Part shown: piece by piece, positions 23,736 to 31,297 of the stretch
How positions within the stretch are numbered: the first letter of the stretch is position 1
How the letters are laid out: the number at the start of each line of letters is the position of its first letter
Assembly: GCA_018606645.1 (NCBI GenBank)
Contig: JAGVRI010000004.1
Span: 248,001 to 312,000, forward strand
Direction of reading: 5' to 3'
Source of the DNA: Chloroflexota bacterium
GTDB taxonomy: Bacteria > Chloroflexota > Anaerolineae > JAAYZQ01
DNA: 64,000 nt
Notes under the pieces: model-generated
Database searches by the model: none
Told to the model about the DNA's origin: nothing
Seen by the model: only the letters and a program-made list of their open reading frames with translations
Translations under genes and position numbers: made by a program

Positions 23736-24233
23736 CTATGCCAGTCCCAACTTTTTCCTGACATACGGTACCAATCCACCGGAGCTCAGAATCTCCATGA
23801 CCGAGGGATCGAGAGGGGGGAAGGTGTATTCACCGCGAGGTGTAAAAACCTTCCCGGCGGCGAAATCAATGGTCACCTCATCGCCGGTTTCCACGCTGTC
23901 GACTGCGTCGCAGGTGACAATCGGCAACCCCTCGTTGATACAGTTCCGGAAATAGATGCGGGCGAAGCTGCGAGCAATGATGGCGCCGACGCCGGCTTCT
24001 TTCAGACAGATCACCGCCTGCTCCCGCGAGCTTCCACACCCCCAGTTTTTGCCGGCGACAATCAGGTCCCCGGGTTTGACGTTCTTGGCGAAGGTGGGAT
24101 CCAGGTCTTCCAGGGCGTGTTGGGCCATCTCCTTCCGATCGGTGATGCTGTAGGTGTATTTCCCGGGAAAGATCACATCGGTATTGACATCGTCTCCATA
24201 TTTCCACACACGGCCAGTGATTCTCGTTTCCAA
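23736..24233 (-). CDS. 3-isopropylmalate dehydratase / homoaconitase small subunit
   Basis: 165 residues, the swivel domain of aconitase. Key parts are [13 protein letters not shown] and the substrate loop [11 protein letters not shown], then [15 protein letters not shown]. It forms a heterodimer with the large subunit at 25550-26803, from which it is separated by a lipoprotein gene. The short archaeal-type length is shared with LeuD2/HacB-like proteins, so leucine, lysine or citrate metabolism cannot be separated by sequence alone. Confidence 0.85.
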   Translation of the reverse strand: METRITGRVWKYGDDVNTDVIFPGKYTYSITDRKEMAQHALEDLDPTFAKNVKPGDLIVAGKNWGCGSSREQAVICLKEAGVGAIIARSFARIYFRNCINEGLPIVTCDAVDSVETGDEVTIDFAAGKVFTPRGEYTFPPLDPSVMEILSSGGLVPYVRKKLGLA

Positions 24234-24284
24234 GGTATCCCTCCTGTCAGAAAAATCAAAACCACCTATGAATCAAGGTCCCGC

Positions 24285-25445
24285 TTATCGGTTCCAGGTG
24301 ACGGTAATCCGTTGATATTGCCATCCGCGGACCGGATCGGTGCCGGCGCTGGTGGCGATGATCTTGCGCGGATTGGAGCCATCGGCATTCATGACCATGA
24401 CCGCCCATCCCTTGCCGTTTTGATCGCTCAGATAGTATATGTACTTGCCATCTGGGGTCCAGGCAGGGAGGGCATCGTTGCCCTGGTTATGGGTGAGTTG
24501 CTTCATGCCGGAGCCATCGGCGTTCACCACGTATATCTCGAAATCGCCGTCGGCTCGGCTCCAATAGGCGATCCTCTTGCCGTCGGGCGAGACGGCGGGA
24601 CCTCCCCCTCCATCGCTGGTGAGCTGGCGTTTCCCTTTCCCATCGGGGTTGATGCGAAAGATGCCGCACTGGTTCTGTTCGCAGGTGTCGTAGGCGATGA
24701 ACCCTCCCTGCAGGCTCCAGTAGGGTCTCATGCCGGGCGTCAACTGCTGTACGCCTGAGCCATCGGCGTTGACCAGGTAGATCCAACGTTGGCCGGCGGC
24801 GACGAAATAGGCGAGGCGCTGACCGTTGGGCGACCAGGTCGGGAACGAAGCATTGCCATCGTGGACGATCTGCCTCGACGTTTTCTTGTTCAGGTCCCAG
24901 ACATAGATGCCATCGGTCCAATGGTAGAATGCGAACAGGTTCCCGTCAGGGGAAAAGGCGGGCTCACTCGCCGGCCCTGCTCCCTCGATCCGGAAGGCCT
25001 CGCTCCCATCCCCATTCATGCCCCACAGGCTATAGTCCTGCAGGTCCGGCCCTTTGTAGGCCGTATATACGACGAAATAGGATCGAAGGGAAGGCGGAGG
25101 CGTGGTCGGCTTGGGGGCCGAGGTCTGTGTGGGCGGAGGAGGAGTCGCCGTGGGAGGCTCAGGGGTCGCGGTGGGCAAAGGGGTGTCCGTCGGCGGAGGA
25201 GCCATCGGGGTCTCGGCGGGCGGCTGGGTGGGTAACGGCGCCGGGCTGGCGGGAGGAGGCAAGGAAGAGGACGGTGGTTCGGTCGCCGGCAGCTCGGGGG
25301 TAGGGGTAAAAGTCGCCGTGACCACCAGGATGACGGGAGCGGGTGTAAAGGTAGCGGTCACATACACGATCTGAGGGGTTGGGGAAGGGCCACCGCATGC
25401 ACTCAACAACACGACAAGCCAGGCGATGGCCAGGATTGTCCTCAT
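24285..25445 (-). CDS. Lipoprotein with Pro/Thr-rich linker and TolB-like PD40 beta-propeller
   Basis: 386 residues. A lipoprotein signal peptide ends in LLSACGG (lipid-modified Cys near residue 17). A linker of about 100 residues rich in Pro, Thr, Ala follows. The rest is a propeller with repeated PDGKRIAYWS, SPNGQRLAYF and PDGKYIYYLS blades separated by VNADGSGMKQLT-type turns. Such WD40-like proteins are exported scaffolds. It lies between the two dehydratase-subunit genes with no metabolic link. Confidence 0.8.
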   Translation of the reverse strand: MRTILAIAWLVVLLSACGGPSPTPQIVYVTATFTPAPVILVVTATFTPTPELPATEPPSSSLPPPASPAPLPTQPPAETPMAPPPTDTPLPTATPEPPTATPPPPTQTSAPKPTTPPPSLRSYFVVYTAYKGPDLQDYSLWGMNGDGSEAFRIEGAGPASEPAFSPDGNLFAFYHWTDGIYVWDLNKKTSRQIVHDGNASFPTWSPNGQRLAYFVAAGQRWIYLVNADGSGVQQLTPGMRPYWSLQGGFIAYDTCEQNQCGIFRINPDGKGKRQLTSDGGGGPAVSPDGKRIAYWSRADGDFEIYVVNADGSGMKQLTHNQGNDALPAWTPDGKYIYYLSDQNGKGWAVMVMNADGSNPRKIIATSAGTDPVRGWQYQRITVTWNR

Positions 25446-25549
25446 CGGTCGTGCGTGGAAAGAATGTACGCGCATCACAAATCTACCCCCTGCCTGAAAA
25501 TGGACACCCCTGACGGATAAAGCTCCGTCTTTGAGGTCGTATGCGGATC

Positions 25550-26803
25550 CTACACTGTCCGCGGATCGGTGATCACCCCCTTGAGGGCCGAAGCCGCGAC
25601 CGTCGCTGGGCTGGCCAGGTAGATCTCCGCTTCCGGACTTCCCATGCGTCCCTTGAAATTGCGGTTAGCCGTGGAGATCGTCCGTTCCCCCGGGGCCATG
25701 CAGCCTTCGTGCGCCCCCAGACATGGACCACAACCCGGGTTGAGGAGCGTTGCCCCGGCGGCGACCAGATCGGTGATGATGCCAGCCTGGATCGCTTCCA
25801 ACAACACCTCCCGTGAGGCCGGCAGGACCAGCAAGCGCACCCACGGAGCGATTTTTTTGCCCCGCAGGATATCGGCCGCAGCCTGCAGGTCTTCCAGCCG
25901 GCCATTGGTGCAGGTCCCGATGAGAGCCTGGTTGATTTCCAGGCCCGCTACCTCGGTGACCGGCACGACATTGTCCACACGGTGGGGTTTGGCCACCTGG
26001 GGGACCAGAGTGCTCACGTCATAGGTCAATACCTGCGCGTAGGTCGCGTCGGGATCGGGCAGGACCTCCTGATAGGAGGCCTGGGTCCGGCCTGCCAGCC
26101 AAGCGCGTGTTTTGTCGTCCGGGGCGACGTAGGCGTTCTTGGCTCCCATCTCGGCGGCCATGTTACACAGCACCATTCGACTTCCCACGCTCATCGCCTC
26201 AACGGCCGGCCCGGCAAATTCCACCGACTTGTAATCGGCCCCATCGGCGCCAATGTCGCCAATGATGCGCAAGATCAGGTCCTTGGCCGATACCCGATCC
26301 GGCATCTGGCCCACTACGACAATGCGCATACTTTCCGGGACGCGCAGCCAGATCTCACCGGTGGCCATTACGGCTGCGGCTTCGGTGCGGCCAATGCCTG
26401 TGGCAAAGGCTCCCAACGCTCCATGGAGGGGGGTGTGAGAGTCGCTGCCGACGATGAGCATCCCGGGCAGGGCATGTCCATGCTCTGGTAATACCTGGTG
26501 GCAGATCCCCTCTCCAATGTCATAAAAAGCCGAGATGCCCTGCTCCCGGACAAACTCGCGGGTCTCCTTATGGCTCTGAGCATAGGTCTCGTTGGCGGCC
26601 GGGGTGACGTGGTCCAGGATGACCACGTTCATGTCGGGGTTGGCCACCCGCTTGACGCCGATCTTGCGGAAGGTCTTGGCGATGGCGGATGTGTTATCGT
26701 GAGTCAGCAGTTTGTCGGGTCGGACGGTTACGATTTGACCGGGGACCACCTCATCCAGGCCTGCCTTCAGGGCCAGGATCTTTTCGGCAAAAGTCTTACC
26801 CAT
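25550..26803 (-). CDS. 3-isopropylmalate dehydratase / homoaconitase large subunit
   Basis: 417 residues. Aconitase-superfamily hydro-lyase with a 4Fe-4S cluster bound by the Cys of LIGTCTNGR and the two Cys of NPGCGPCLGAHEG. Also DHVTPAAN, VGSDSHTPLHGALGAFATGIGRTE (active-site His and Asp) and GRMGSPEAEIYLASP. The 417-residue length matches the LeuC2 type rather than the about 470-residue proteobacterial LeuC. GGAGGTG lies eight bases before the ATG. Its partner subunit is two genes downstream. Confidence 0.88.
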   Translation of the reverse strand: MGKTFAEKILALKAGLDEVVPGQIVTVRPDKLLTHDNTSAIAKTFRKIGVKRVANPDMNVVILDHVTPAANETYAQSHKETREFVREQGISAFYDIGEGICHQVLPEHGHALPGMLIVGSDSHTPLHGALGAFATGIGRTEAAAVMATGEIWLRVPESMRIVVVGQMPDRVSAKDLILRIIGDIGADGADYKSVEFAGPAVEAMSVGSRMVLCNMAAEMGAKNAYVAPDDKTRAWLAGRTQASYQEVLPDPDATYAQVLTYDVSTLVPQVAKPHRVDNVVPVTEVAGLEINQALIGTCTNGRLEDLQAAADILRGKKIAPWVRLLVLPASREVLLEAIQAGIITDLVAAGATLLNPGCGPCLGAHEGCMAPGERTISTANRNFKGRMGSPEAEIYLASPATVAASALKGVITDPRTV

Positions 26804-26884
26804 CTATCATGCACCTCCTTTGTGGCATCCAGCATCCCATAGGTGCGCACCCATTCCCTTGGGGATGCGCCGTTGAGCAAGTCC

Positions 26885-26913
26885 ATTGTATTGATTTTCT
26901 GCTGGTCTGTCAA
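26885..26913 (-). promoter_or_regulatory. Consensus sigma-70 promoter of the dehydratase gene
   Basis: TTGACA (26908-26913) and TACAAT (26885-26890), spacer 17, minus strand. Predicted start near 26878, giving a leader of about 75 bases. Confidence 0.75.
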
Positions 26914-27125
26914 CTCATTGCCTTCATGGGGTGATGTACGCCGCAGAGGCAATGGTTAGTGCGTACTCCTCATATCAGGCCCACGGGAAGTCGAGCCTTC
27001 GGAAGGGCGTATCTTGTGGCACTCACCGGTTGAAGCCTCGACTCCTAGTAGTGCTCATGCCGTATGTGTGACCCGCAACTACCGATCCAACGCAATGCTT
27101 GAGTGAGCGACGCTCCGCTCCTCAA

Positions 27126-27159
27126 GAAAAAAAAACCAGATGCCCGAAAGCACCTGGTT
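27126..27159 (-). terminator. Rho-independent terminator after the small HTH gene
   Basis: Minus strand AACCAGGTGC and GCATCTGGTT with a six-base loop, followed by nine or more T. It ends transcripts coming from the HTH gene at 27239. Confidence 0.8.
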
Positions 27160-27238
27160 CAGCGGGGGGCCACTCGACCTATGGTCCCTGGTGCGACGAT
27201 TACTGCCCGGTACCCCCCTTCTCTGGAGCAGCAGAGCG

Positions 27239-27424
27239 TTAGGCAGGGAGGATGCGACTCTTTTCCAGATATTCGTTTAGCATGTCCAGGCTATAGCGGC
27301 GATGGCCACCGGGCGTCCGGTACGGAACGATCAACCCCTGCTGTTCGATCTTGCGCAGGGTAAAAAGGCTGATGCGGAGGTATGTCGCCGCCTCTTTAGC
27401 CGTAAGAAGTCTCTTTTCTTCCAT
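27239..27424 (-). CDS. Small excisionase/MerR-type helix-turn-helix protein
   Basis: 61 residues. LLTAKEAATYLRISLFTLRKIE is the helix-turn-helix of the excisionase/BldC group, followed by the wing motif YRTPGGHRRYS. Such stand-alone domains bind DNA as dimers or filaments and regulate genes or assist recombination. No integrase is nearby, so a regulator is more likely. ATG follows AGGAGGG; upstream, TTTACA and TTAAAT 17 bases apart form a plausible promoter. Confidence 0.8.
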   Translation of the reverse strand: MEEKRLLTAKEAATYLRISLFTLRKIEQQGLIVPYRTPGGHRRYSLDMLNEYLEKSRILPA

Positions 27425-27593
27425 TTAATTCCCTCCTATCAGTATATATCCATTTAACTATGAGTAGAATTGATTGTAAACCTCTCAATTTGTCAAAACC
27501 AGTCTAACATATTCTGTCGGTGCTCGCAATCATCCATACGGAGTATTTTAGGGATGATCCAACCTGGACCCGGGGAGGATGACCTTTTCTGGG

Positions 27594-27622
27594 TTGACCG
27601 ATCCACGACGACCGAGTACAAT
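27594..27622 (+). promoter_or_regulatory. Promoter of nth
   Basis: TTGACC and TACAAT with a 17-base spacer; predicted start about 25 bases ahead of the ATG. The rest of the 27425-27654 gap shows nothing more than the oppositely directed promoter of the HTH gene. Confidence 0.6.
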
Positions 27623-27654
27623 ATGATCAACTTGATGACCGACGGAAGAAACGC

Positions 27655-28344
27655 ATGGATGAATCGGACAACGAACTACGGGCAAAGGCCCGCCAAGTGC
27701 ACTGTCTTCTCCTCCAGGTCTACGGCCTCCCTGACTGGCGGCCGCAGTTGGATCCTGTTTCGCAACTGGTGAGTACCATCCTCAGTCAGAATACCAACGA
27801 CAAGAACCGCGACCTCGCCTTTGCCCGGTTGCGGCAACGGTACACCACCTGGGAAGAGGTCCGGGATGCCGACCCGGCCGAGGTGATCAATGCCATTCGG
27901 CCTGCCGGCCTGGCCAATCAGAAAGGGCCGCGCATCCAAGAGGCCTTGCGCACACTCACCCAGGAGCGGGGTGAGTTAGACCTGAACTTCCTGGCCGATT
28001 GGCCGATAGACGCGGCCAAGGAATGGCTTTCCTCCCTGAACGGCGTAGGCCCCAAAACAGCGGCCATTGTGCTGCTATTCGCGCTGGGCAAGCCGGCTTT
28101 CCCGGTGGACACCCATATTCACCGCGTGACCAAACGGTTGGGGCTCATCGGTCCGAATGTCTCTCGAGAAAAGGCACACGCGGTCCTCGAAGCATTACTG
28201 CCGCCTGAGGACTATCTTGCCTTCCATCTTAATGTAATCCGGCATGGCCGGGAGATATGTGTCAGCCGCAGGCCACGCTGTCCGCTCTGCTCGTTACGCC
28301 CCTTGTGCACTTACTACCAGACCACCGTCGATCGACTGCCCTGA
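27655..28344 (+). CDS. nth: Endonuclease III family DNA glycosylase
   Basis: 229 residues. Excises oxidised pyrimidines and nicks the abasic site. The helix-hairpin-helix LNGVGPKTA holds catalytic Lys134, Asp152 is in VDTHIHR, and the 4Fe-4S cluster ligands are Cys202, Cys209, Cys212 and Cys218 (C-x6-C-x2-C-x5-C). LSQNTND replaces the common LSAQTTD, as seen in Nth-like relatives. The damage-repair role fits the SOS-type cassette that follows, though nth has its own promoter without an SOS box. Confidence 0.9.
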   Translation: MDESDNELRAKARQVHCLLLQVYGLPDWRPQLDPVSQLVSTILSQNTNDKNRDLAFARLRQRYTTWEEVRDADPAEVINAIRPAGLANQKGPRIQEALRTLTQERGELDLNFLADWPIDAAKEWLSSLNGVGPKTAAIVLLFALGKPAFPVDTHIHRVTKRLGLIGPNVSREKAHAVLEALLPPEDYLAFHLNVIRHGREICVSRRPRCPLCSLRPLCTYYQTTVDRLP

Positions 28345-28487
28345 CCTCCCGATCGAACTCGCCCGACCGACACGTTCGACGCTGCCGCCGTCCTCGGCAC
28401 GAAGAACCTCACCTGACCTCAACCTTGCGCGTCCGCTGCTCAACCATAATTTATGTTAAAAATTCGCGGCAGCGGCAATTTCAGGTC

Positions 28488-28516
28488 TTGACATAGAACA
28501 TATGTTCTGCTATAAT
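28488..28516 (+). promoter_or_regulatory. Perfect sigma-70 promoter of the SOS-type cassette
   Basis: TTGACA (28488-28493) and TATAAT (28511-28516), spacer exactly 17. It is the only fully consensus promoter seen carrying operator palindromes. Predicted start near 28523. The region 28345-28487 before it contains nothing else I recognise. Confidence 0.85.
28496..28507 (+). promoter_or_regulatory. LexA-type SOS box 1
   Basis: GAACATATGTTC, a perfect palindrome of the GAAC-N4-GTTC class known for LexA of Gram-positive bacteria. It lies wholly between the -35 and -10 boxes, where a bound repressor would exclude RNA polymerase. Confidence 0.75.
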
Positions 28517-28523
28517 CATAATC

Positions 28524-28535
28524 GAACAGATGTTC
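28524..28535 (+). promoter_or_regulatory. LexA-type SOS box 2
   Basis: GAACAGATGTTC, GAAC-N4-GTTC again, centred 28 bases after box 1 and placed on the predicted transcription start. Two boxes suggest tight repression. Confidence 0.75.
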
Positions 28536-28562
28536 TACAGACTCGGGCAACCGGGAGGTGTT

Positions 28563-29027
28563 ATGATTCCATGTATGCAGTTGCCGAAGCCGATACAGGT
28601 CCAGGACGTCGGACTGAGTCCCTGCGAGCACCGCAGCGTGTCAACGGATGGACGGATCGTGTGCAAGAAGATTGTCGAGGGGGACCCTGAGGTCTCACCC
28701 TCTCTCTGTCGGTCGTGTCCTTTCAAATTGGTGAACTGCGCTCATTTTCGTTTCTCGTTGCGCCTCAAGTCAGCATCGCCCCTGCTGGTGCGGTTCAACG
28801 GCCGGACTGAGATATGGGACGACGGTCCGCCCGAGCTCACGCTGCTACGTGCTGCGTGCGCGGCCCGCGTTGGTCCCGTTCCGGACACAATGACCTGCGT
28901 CGGCTGTCCGTTACGCATGCCTGTCCAGGAAATTACGTCCGATCGGACCCGTAACGCACAGCGCGCCAATCGGCCGGGAAAGGTGGTGCCTTTTCCCACG
29001 CGGGAGGCCGTCGCCGCCGTGGGATAG
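28563..29027 (+). CDS. Nine-cysteine protein, first gene of the SOS-type cassette, unknown function
   Basis: 154 residues from an ATG behind GGGAGGTG. Cysteines at 4, 21, 34, 49, 52, 59, 99, 112 and 115 fall into two groups: C21-x12-C34-x14-C49-x2-C52-x6-C59, and C99-x12-C112-x2-C115, each ending in a CxxC pair. This suggests one or two zinc or Fe-S sites. Between them is a strand-rich part (LLVRFNGRTEIWDDGPPE). The tail is basic. No signal peptide or membrane helix. I do not recognise a named family. Position behind SOS boxes and before an FtsK-type motor suggests a DNA-damage role. Confidence 0.75.
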   Translation: MIPCMQLPKPIQVQDVGLSPCEHRSVSTDGRIVCKKIVEGDPEVSPSLCRSCPFKLVNCAHFRFSLRLKSASPLLVRFNGRTEIWDDGPPELTLLRAACAARVGPVPDTMTCVGCPLRMPVQEITSDRTRNAQRANRPGKVVPFPTREAVAAVG

Positions 29028-29051
29028 TCGCGTCGCACGGAACGAGGGTCC

Positions 29052-30176
29052 ATGAAGCACCTGCTGCACTTTCAGGCAGATCGGATTGAACTGGTGTTGG
29101 CTAGCCACCGAGTGCCGGCGCAGGTCACGGGCGGTACGGTCACGCCACGGTTCGTGCGATACCGCCTGGCGACGCCTCTCGGAGTGCGCGTCCGGCAGGT
29201 GGCGGGACTCGCTGAAGAGATCGCCCTGAGCCTGGGCGCTCCCTCGTGCCGCATCTACCGGGAAGAAGGCGCGTTGCAGATCGAGGTGCCTCGGACGAAC
29301 GGGCAACTGGTCGGGCTATTGGACCTGTGTCAGCGATTAGCGGGTGATAGTTCCGCTGGGCAGTTAATGGTGCCGCCGGCGACGGCTGTCCTTGGGCTGG
29401 ATCAAGATGGCATCCCCCTCCTGCTGCGGCTGCCGAGCCCGGACGTAGCCCATGTGCTCATCGCCGGCACCACCGGTTCGGGGAAGACAGCGCTGGCCCG
29501 GGCGATTGCCTGCTCACTGGCGATGTTCAACAGTCGGCGAATGCTGCAACTCGTGCTCATTGATCCGAAAGGTAGAGGTTTCCTCCCGTTTGCCGGGCTG
29601 CCTCACCTCCTTGTGCCTGTGGTAGTGCGGGTAGATGAGGCGGCGGCCGTTCTGGCCCGTCTCGTCTCGGAGATGGAGCGACGTGACCGGGAGCAGCGTT
29701 CGGAGCCGCGATTGGTGGTGATCCTGGATGAACTGGCGGATCTGGTGCAGTTGGGAGGGGCAGAGATGGAGCGGCTGCTTACTCGCCTCACCCAGCGGGG
29801 TCGCGAGGCCGGCATTCACCTCGTGGCTTGCACCCAGAAACCAACGGCAGCAGTCATCGGCAGCCTGATCAAAAGTAACTTCCCGGTGCGGGTCGTGGGC
29901 AGTGTCACCAGCCCGGAGGACGCCAAGGTGGCCAGCGGCTTGCCCAGGACTGGCGCGGAGCGGCTCCTGGGCCGTGGGGATTTTCTGGTTATCGCCAAGG
30001 GACGGGTCACCAGGATGCAGGCCGCTTACGTCAGCGACGATGAAGTCAAAGAAGTCGTTGCACGAGCCGGCCGGTCATCGCGGCCAGGGCTTCTGTCGGC
30101 CACTGGCACGGAGGGGATGCCGGAGAGGCAGTCGGGTCTGGTGGCACGCCTCAAGCTTCTGAGCCGAGTTAAATAG
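29052..30176 (+). CDS. Soluble FtsK/SpoIIIE-type DNA translocase
   Basis: 374 residues. Residues about 35-82 resemble the FtsK alpha/beta domain (TPLGVRVRQVAGLAEEIALSL...CRIY...IEVPR). The RecA-like motor has Walker A GTTGSGKT (139-146), LIDPKGRGF, Walker B VVILDELAD with Asp226/Glu227, and the FtsK hallmark GIHLVACTQKP followed by FPVRVVGSV and LLGRGDFL. The N-terminal membrane domain and the C-terminal gamma domain of true FtsK are missing. It should pump double-stranded DNA, but where and why is unknown. 24 bases separate it from the Cys-rich gene. Confidence 0.88.
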   Translation: MKHLLHFQADRIELVLASHRVPAQVTGGTVTPRFVRYRLATPLGVRVRQVAGLAEEIALSLGAPSCRIYREEGALQIEVPRTNGQLVGLLDLCQRLAGDSSAGQLMVPPATAVLGLDQDGIPLLLRLPSPDVAHVLIAGTTGSGKTALARAIACSLAMFNSRRMLQLVLIDPKGRGFLPFAGLPHLLVPVVVRVDEAAAVLARLVSEMERRDREQRSEPRLVVILDELADLVQLGGAEMERLLTRLTQRGREAGIHLVACTQKPTAAVIGSLIKSNFPVRVVGSVTSPEDAKVASGLPRTGAERLLGRGDFLVIAKGRVTRMQAAYVSDDEVKEVVARAGRSSRPGLLSATGTEGMPERQSGLVARLKLLSRVK

Positions 30177-30205
30177 ACCGGGGCGGTACGGGGCTGTCTG
30201 GAGGA

Positions 30206-30643
30206 ATGATGGATTCGGGCTCCGGGCCAGACATTCAAGCGGAAGGGGAAAGTAGAACGATGCTCAAGCAGGTTTGCGTGGTCAGCGGATTGATCCTGGT
30301 GGTGGCGATGGCAGTGATCATCGGCACTCAGATGAGTCCGGAGGCGATGGCCGTGGTCGTCGGCGTGGTGTGTGGTGTGGTGGCCAGTATTCCGACGTCG
30401 CTCCTGCTGCTGGTCGTTTTGAACCGATGGGAGAAGCAGAGAGAGGCCGATTCACGGCGCGTTCAGACCGGCAGTTTCCCGCCGGTAGTGGTGATTCAGG
30501 GGGGAAGCGCCTCGCCTCTGCCAGCGTGGCCGCCCATGGGCTATGGCGTCCCGTCAGGTCCCCATCTGGCCGGCCATCGGGAGTTCCATGTAGTCGGAGA
30601 GGACGCGCTTCTGTCCGACGGACAGAGCCATAGGAGATGGTGA
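30206..30643 (+). CDS. Small two-helix membrane protein of the SOS-type cassette
   Basis: 145 residues. Two hydrophobic segments, VCVVSGLILVVAMAVIIGTQ and a second at about residue 46-70 (AVVVGVVCGVVASIPTSLLL), are joined by a very short turn. A charged stretch (NRWEKQREADSR) follows, then a Pro/Gly-rich tail. The first two codons are both ATG behind GGAGG; an ATG 18 codons further in is also possible. No family recognised. It might anchor the translocase, which lacks its own membrane domain; this is inference from position. Confidence 0.65.
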   Translation: MMDSGSGPDIQAEGESRTMLKQVCVVSGLILVVAMAVIIGTQMSPEAMAVVVGVVCGVVASIPTSLLLLVVLNRWEKQREADSRRVQTGSFPPVVVIQGGSASPLPAWPPMGYGVPSGPHLAGHREFHVVGEDALLSDGQSHRRW

Positions 30644-30672
30644 TCTCGCGCCAGTTGCGGGAGGGGAACCAG

Positions 30673-31026
30673 ATGGGATGGAGGGTCTATGATGAAGCAG
30701 TGGAGATGCTGGAACTGCGGTTCCAGTACCTGCCCTGCTGTTTTCGATGGCGAGGTCACCGATTCCGGGCCACAGCGGTCATGGCGGTCTGGGTGAGGCG
30801 CAAGCAGCCATGGCATCGTCAGGGAGGGCGTCGTTTCTTCCAGGTTCGATGTGCAGAAGGAGACCTGGAGTTGTATCAGGATCTGCGAACGGGCGCCTGG
30901 TTTCTACGCCGGGCGAAGCTCTTGCCCATTAAGGCGGTTGGGGCAGGGAATCGATGGCCGACATGGTCATATGTCTGGGGCCAGGAAGGGGGACCCGGTG
31001 CAGGTTGGACTGCTGTGGTACGATAA
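30673..31026 (+). CDS. DUF6504-like protein
   Basis: 117 residues from an ATG preceded by GAGGGG. The pattern MGWRVYDEAVEM, FRWRGHRFRATAVMAVWVRR, RRFFQVRCAEGDLELYQDL and WFLRRAK resembles DUF6504 proteins as I remember them: strand-rich, Trp and Arg-rich, often met near error-prone polymerase genes in actinobacteria. The family match is from memory and needs a profile search. An earlier ATG at 30637 would overlap the membrane protein. Confidence 0.55.
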   Translation: MGWRVYDEAVEMLELRFQYLPCCFRWRGHRFRATAVMAVWVRRKQPWHRQGGRRFFQVRCAEGDLELYQDLRTGAWFLRRAKLLPIKAVGAGNRWPTWSYVWGQEGGPGAGWTAVVR

Positions 31027-31288
31027 CGACCCGCGTCGGACATTGGAGGACAAGGTCGGGAGGGCAGCGCAGCGCTATTACGAGAAGTATGGACATTGGC
31101 CCGATACCTGCTATGTCCATCCGACGGCGGTGGTCGGCTGTACGGGATCGGACCTGGTAGTGAGTCTGGTGCAGAACCCCAGGGCGGTCATCCGGGTAAG
31201 GCCGGCCTCCAATGTCCTGGTCCATCATCTGTGGCTGGGGATCAGCCTGGACACCGCTCGTGAACCTCAGAAAGAGGCGGTGCGTTAA
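30998..31288 (+). CDS. Small conserved-looking protein closing the SOS-type cassette, unknown function
   Basis: 96 residues from a GTG behind GAAGGGGGA, overlapping the DUF6504-like gene by 29 bases. VGLLWYDNDPRRTLEDKV is followed by a helix with AAQRYYEKYGHWPDTCYVHP, then strands. The YGxxPDTCYVHP block looks like a domain core rather than noise. No catalytic motif and no family name that I can defend. Starts at ATG 30971 or earlier are possible but lack a good ribosome site. Confidence 0.6.
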   Translation: MQVGLLWYDNDPRRTLEDKVGRAAQRYYEKYGHWPDTCYVHPTAVVGCTGSDLVVSLVQNPRAVIRVRPASNVLVHHLWLGISLDTAREPQKEAVR

Positions 31289-31297
31289 GGCGGTCTG

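Larger units (their letters stand above)
26804..27238 (-). promoter_or_regulatory. 435-base gap: leuC-type promoter, leader hairpin, terminator and unexplained inverted repeats
   Basis: The gap between the dehydratase gene and the small HTH gene. From the gene outwards it holds a leader with a hairpin (26845-26870), a promoter (26885-26913), an 8-bp inverted repeat just above the -35 (26916-26923 with 26947-26954), a 12-bp inverted repeat with one mismatch (26989-27000 with 27032-27043), a terminator (27126-27159) and a 52-base element closed by six G/C pairs (27164-27169 with 27213-27218). No tRNA or riboswitch family is recognised. Confidence 0.5.

Noticed and set aside
26767-26952. 61-codon minus-strand frame covering the dehydratase promoter and leader
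   Set aside because: It overlaps the -10 box and the dehydratase start in another frame and has no ribosome site; the promoter and leader explain the bases better.
27164-27218. GGGGGG...CCCCCC element on the minus strand with a GGTCGAG stretch, looking like a tRNA or T-box
   Set aside because: No proper T-loop, anticodon stem or CCA-ready acceptor, and the T-box core TGGnACC is not present; kept only as an unexplained hairpin.
27239-27424. Excisionase of an integrated element
   Set aside because: The domain alone is also used by regulators; no integrase or direct repeats are seen nearby.
29052-30176. Conjugation or prophage module suggested by the FtsK-type motor
   Set aside because: No relaxase, integrase, capsid or attachment repeats around it, and the SOS-type operator points to a chromosomal damage response.
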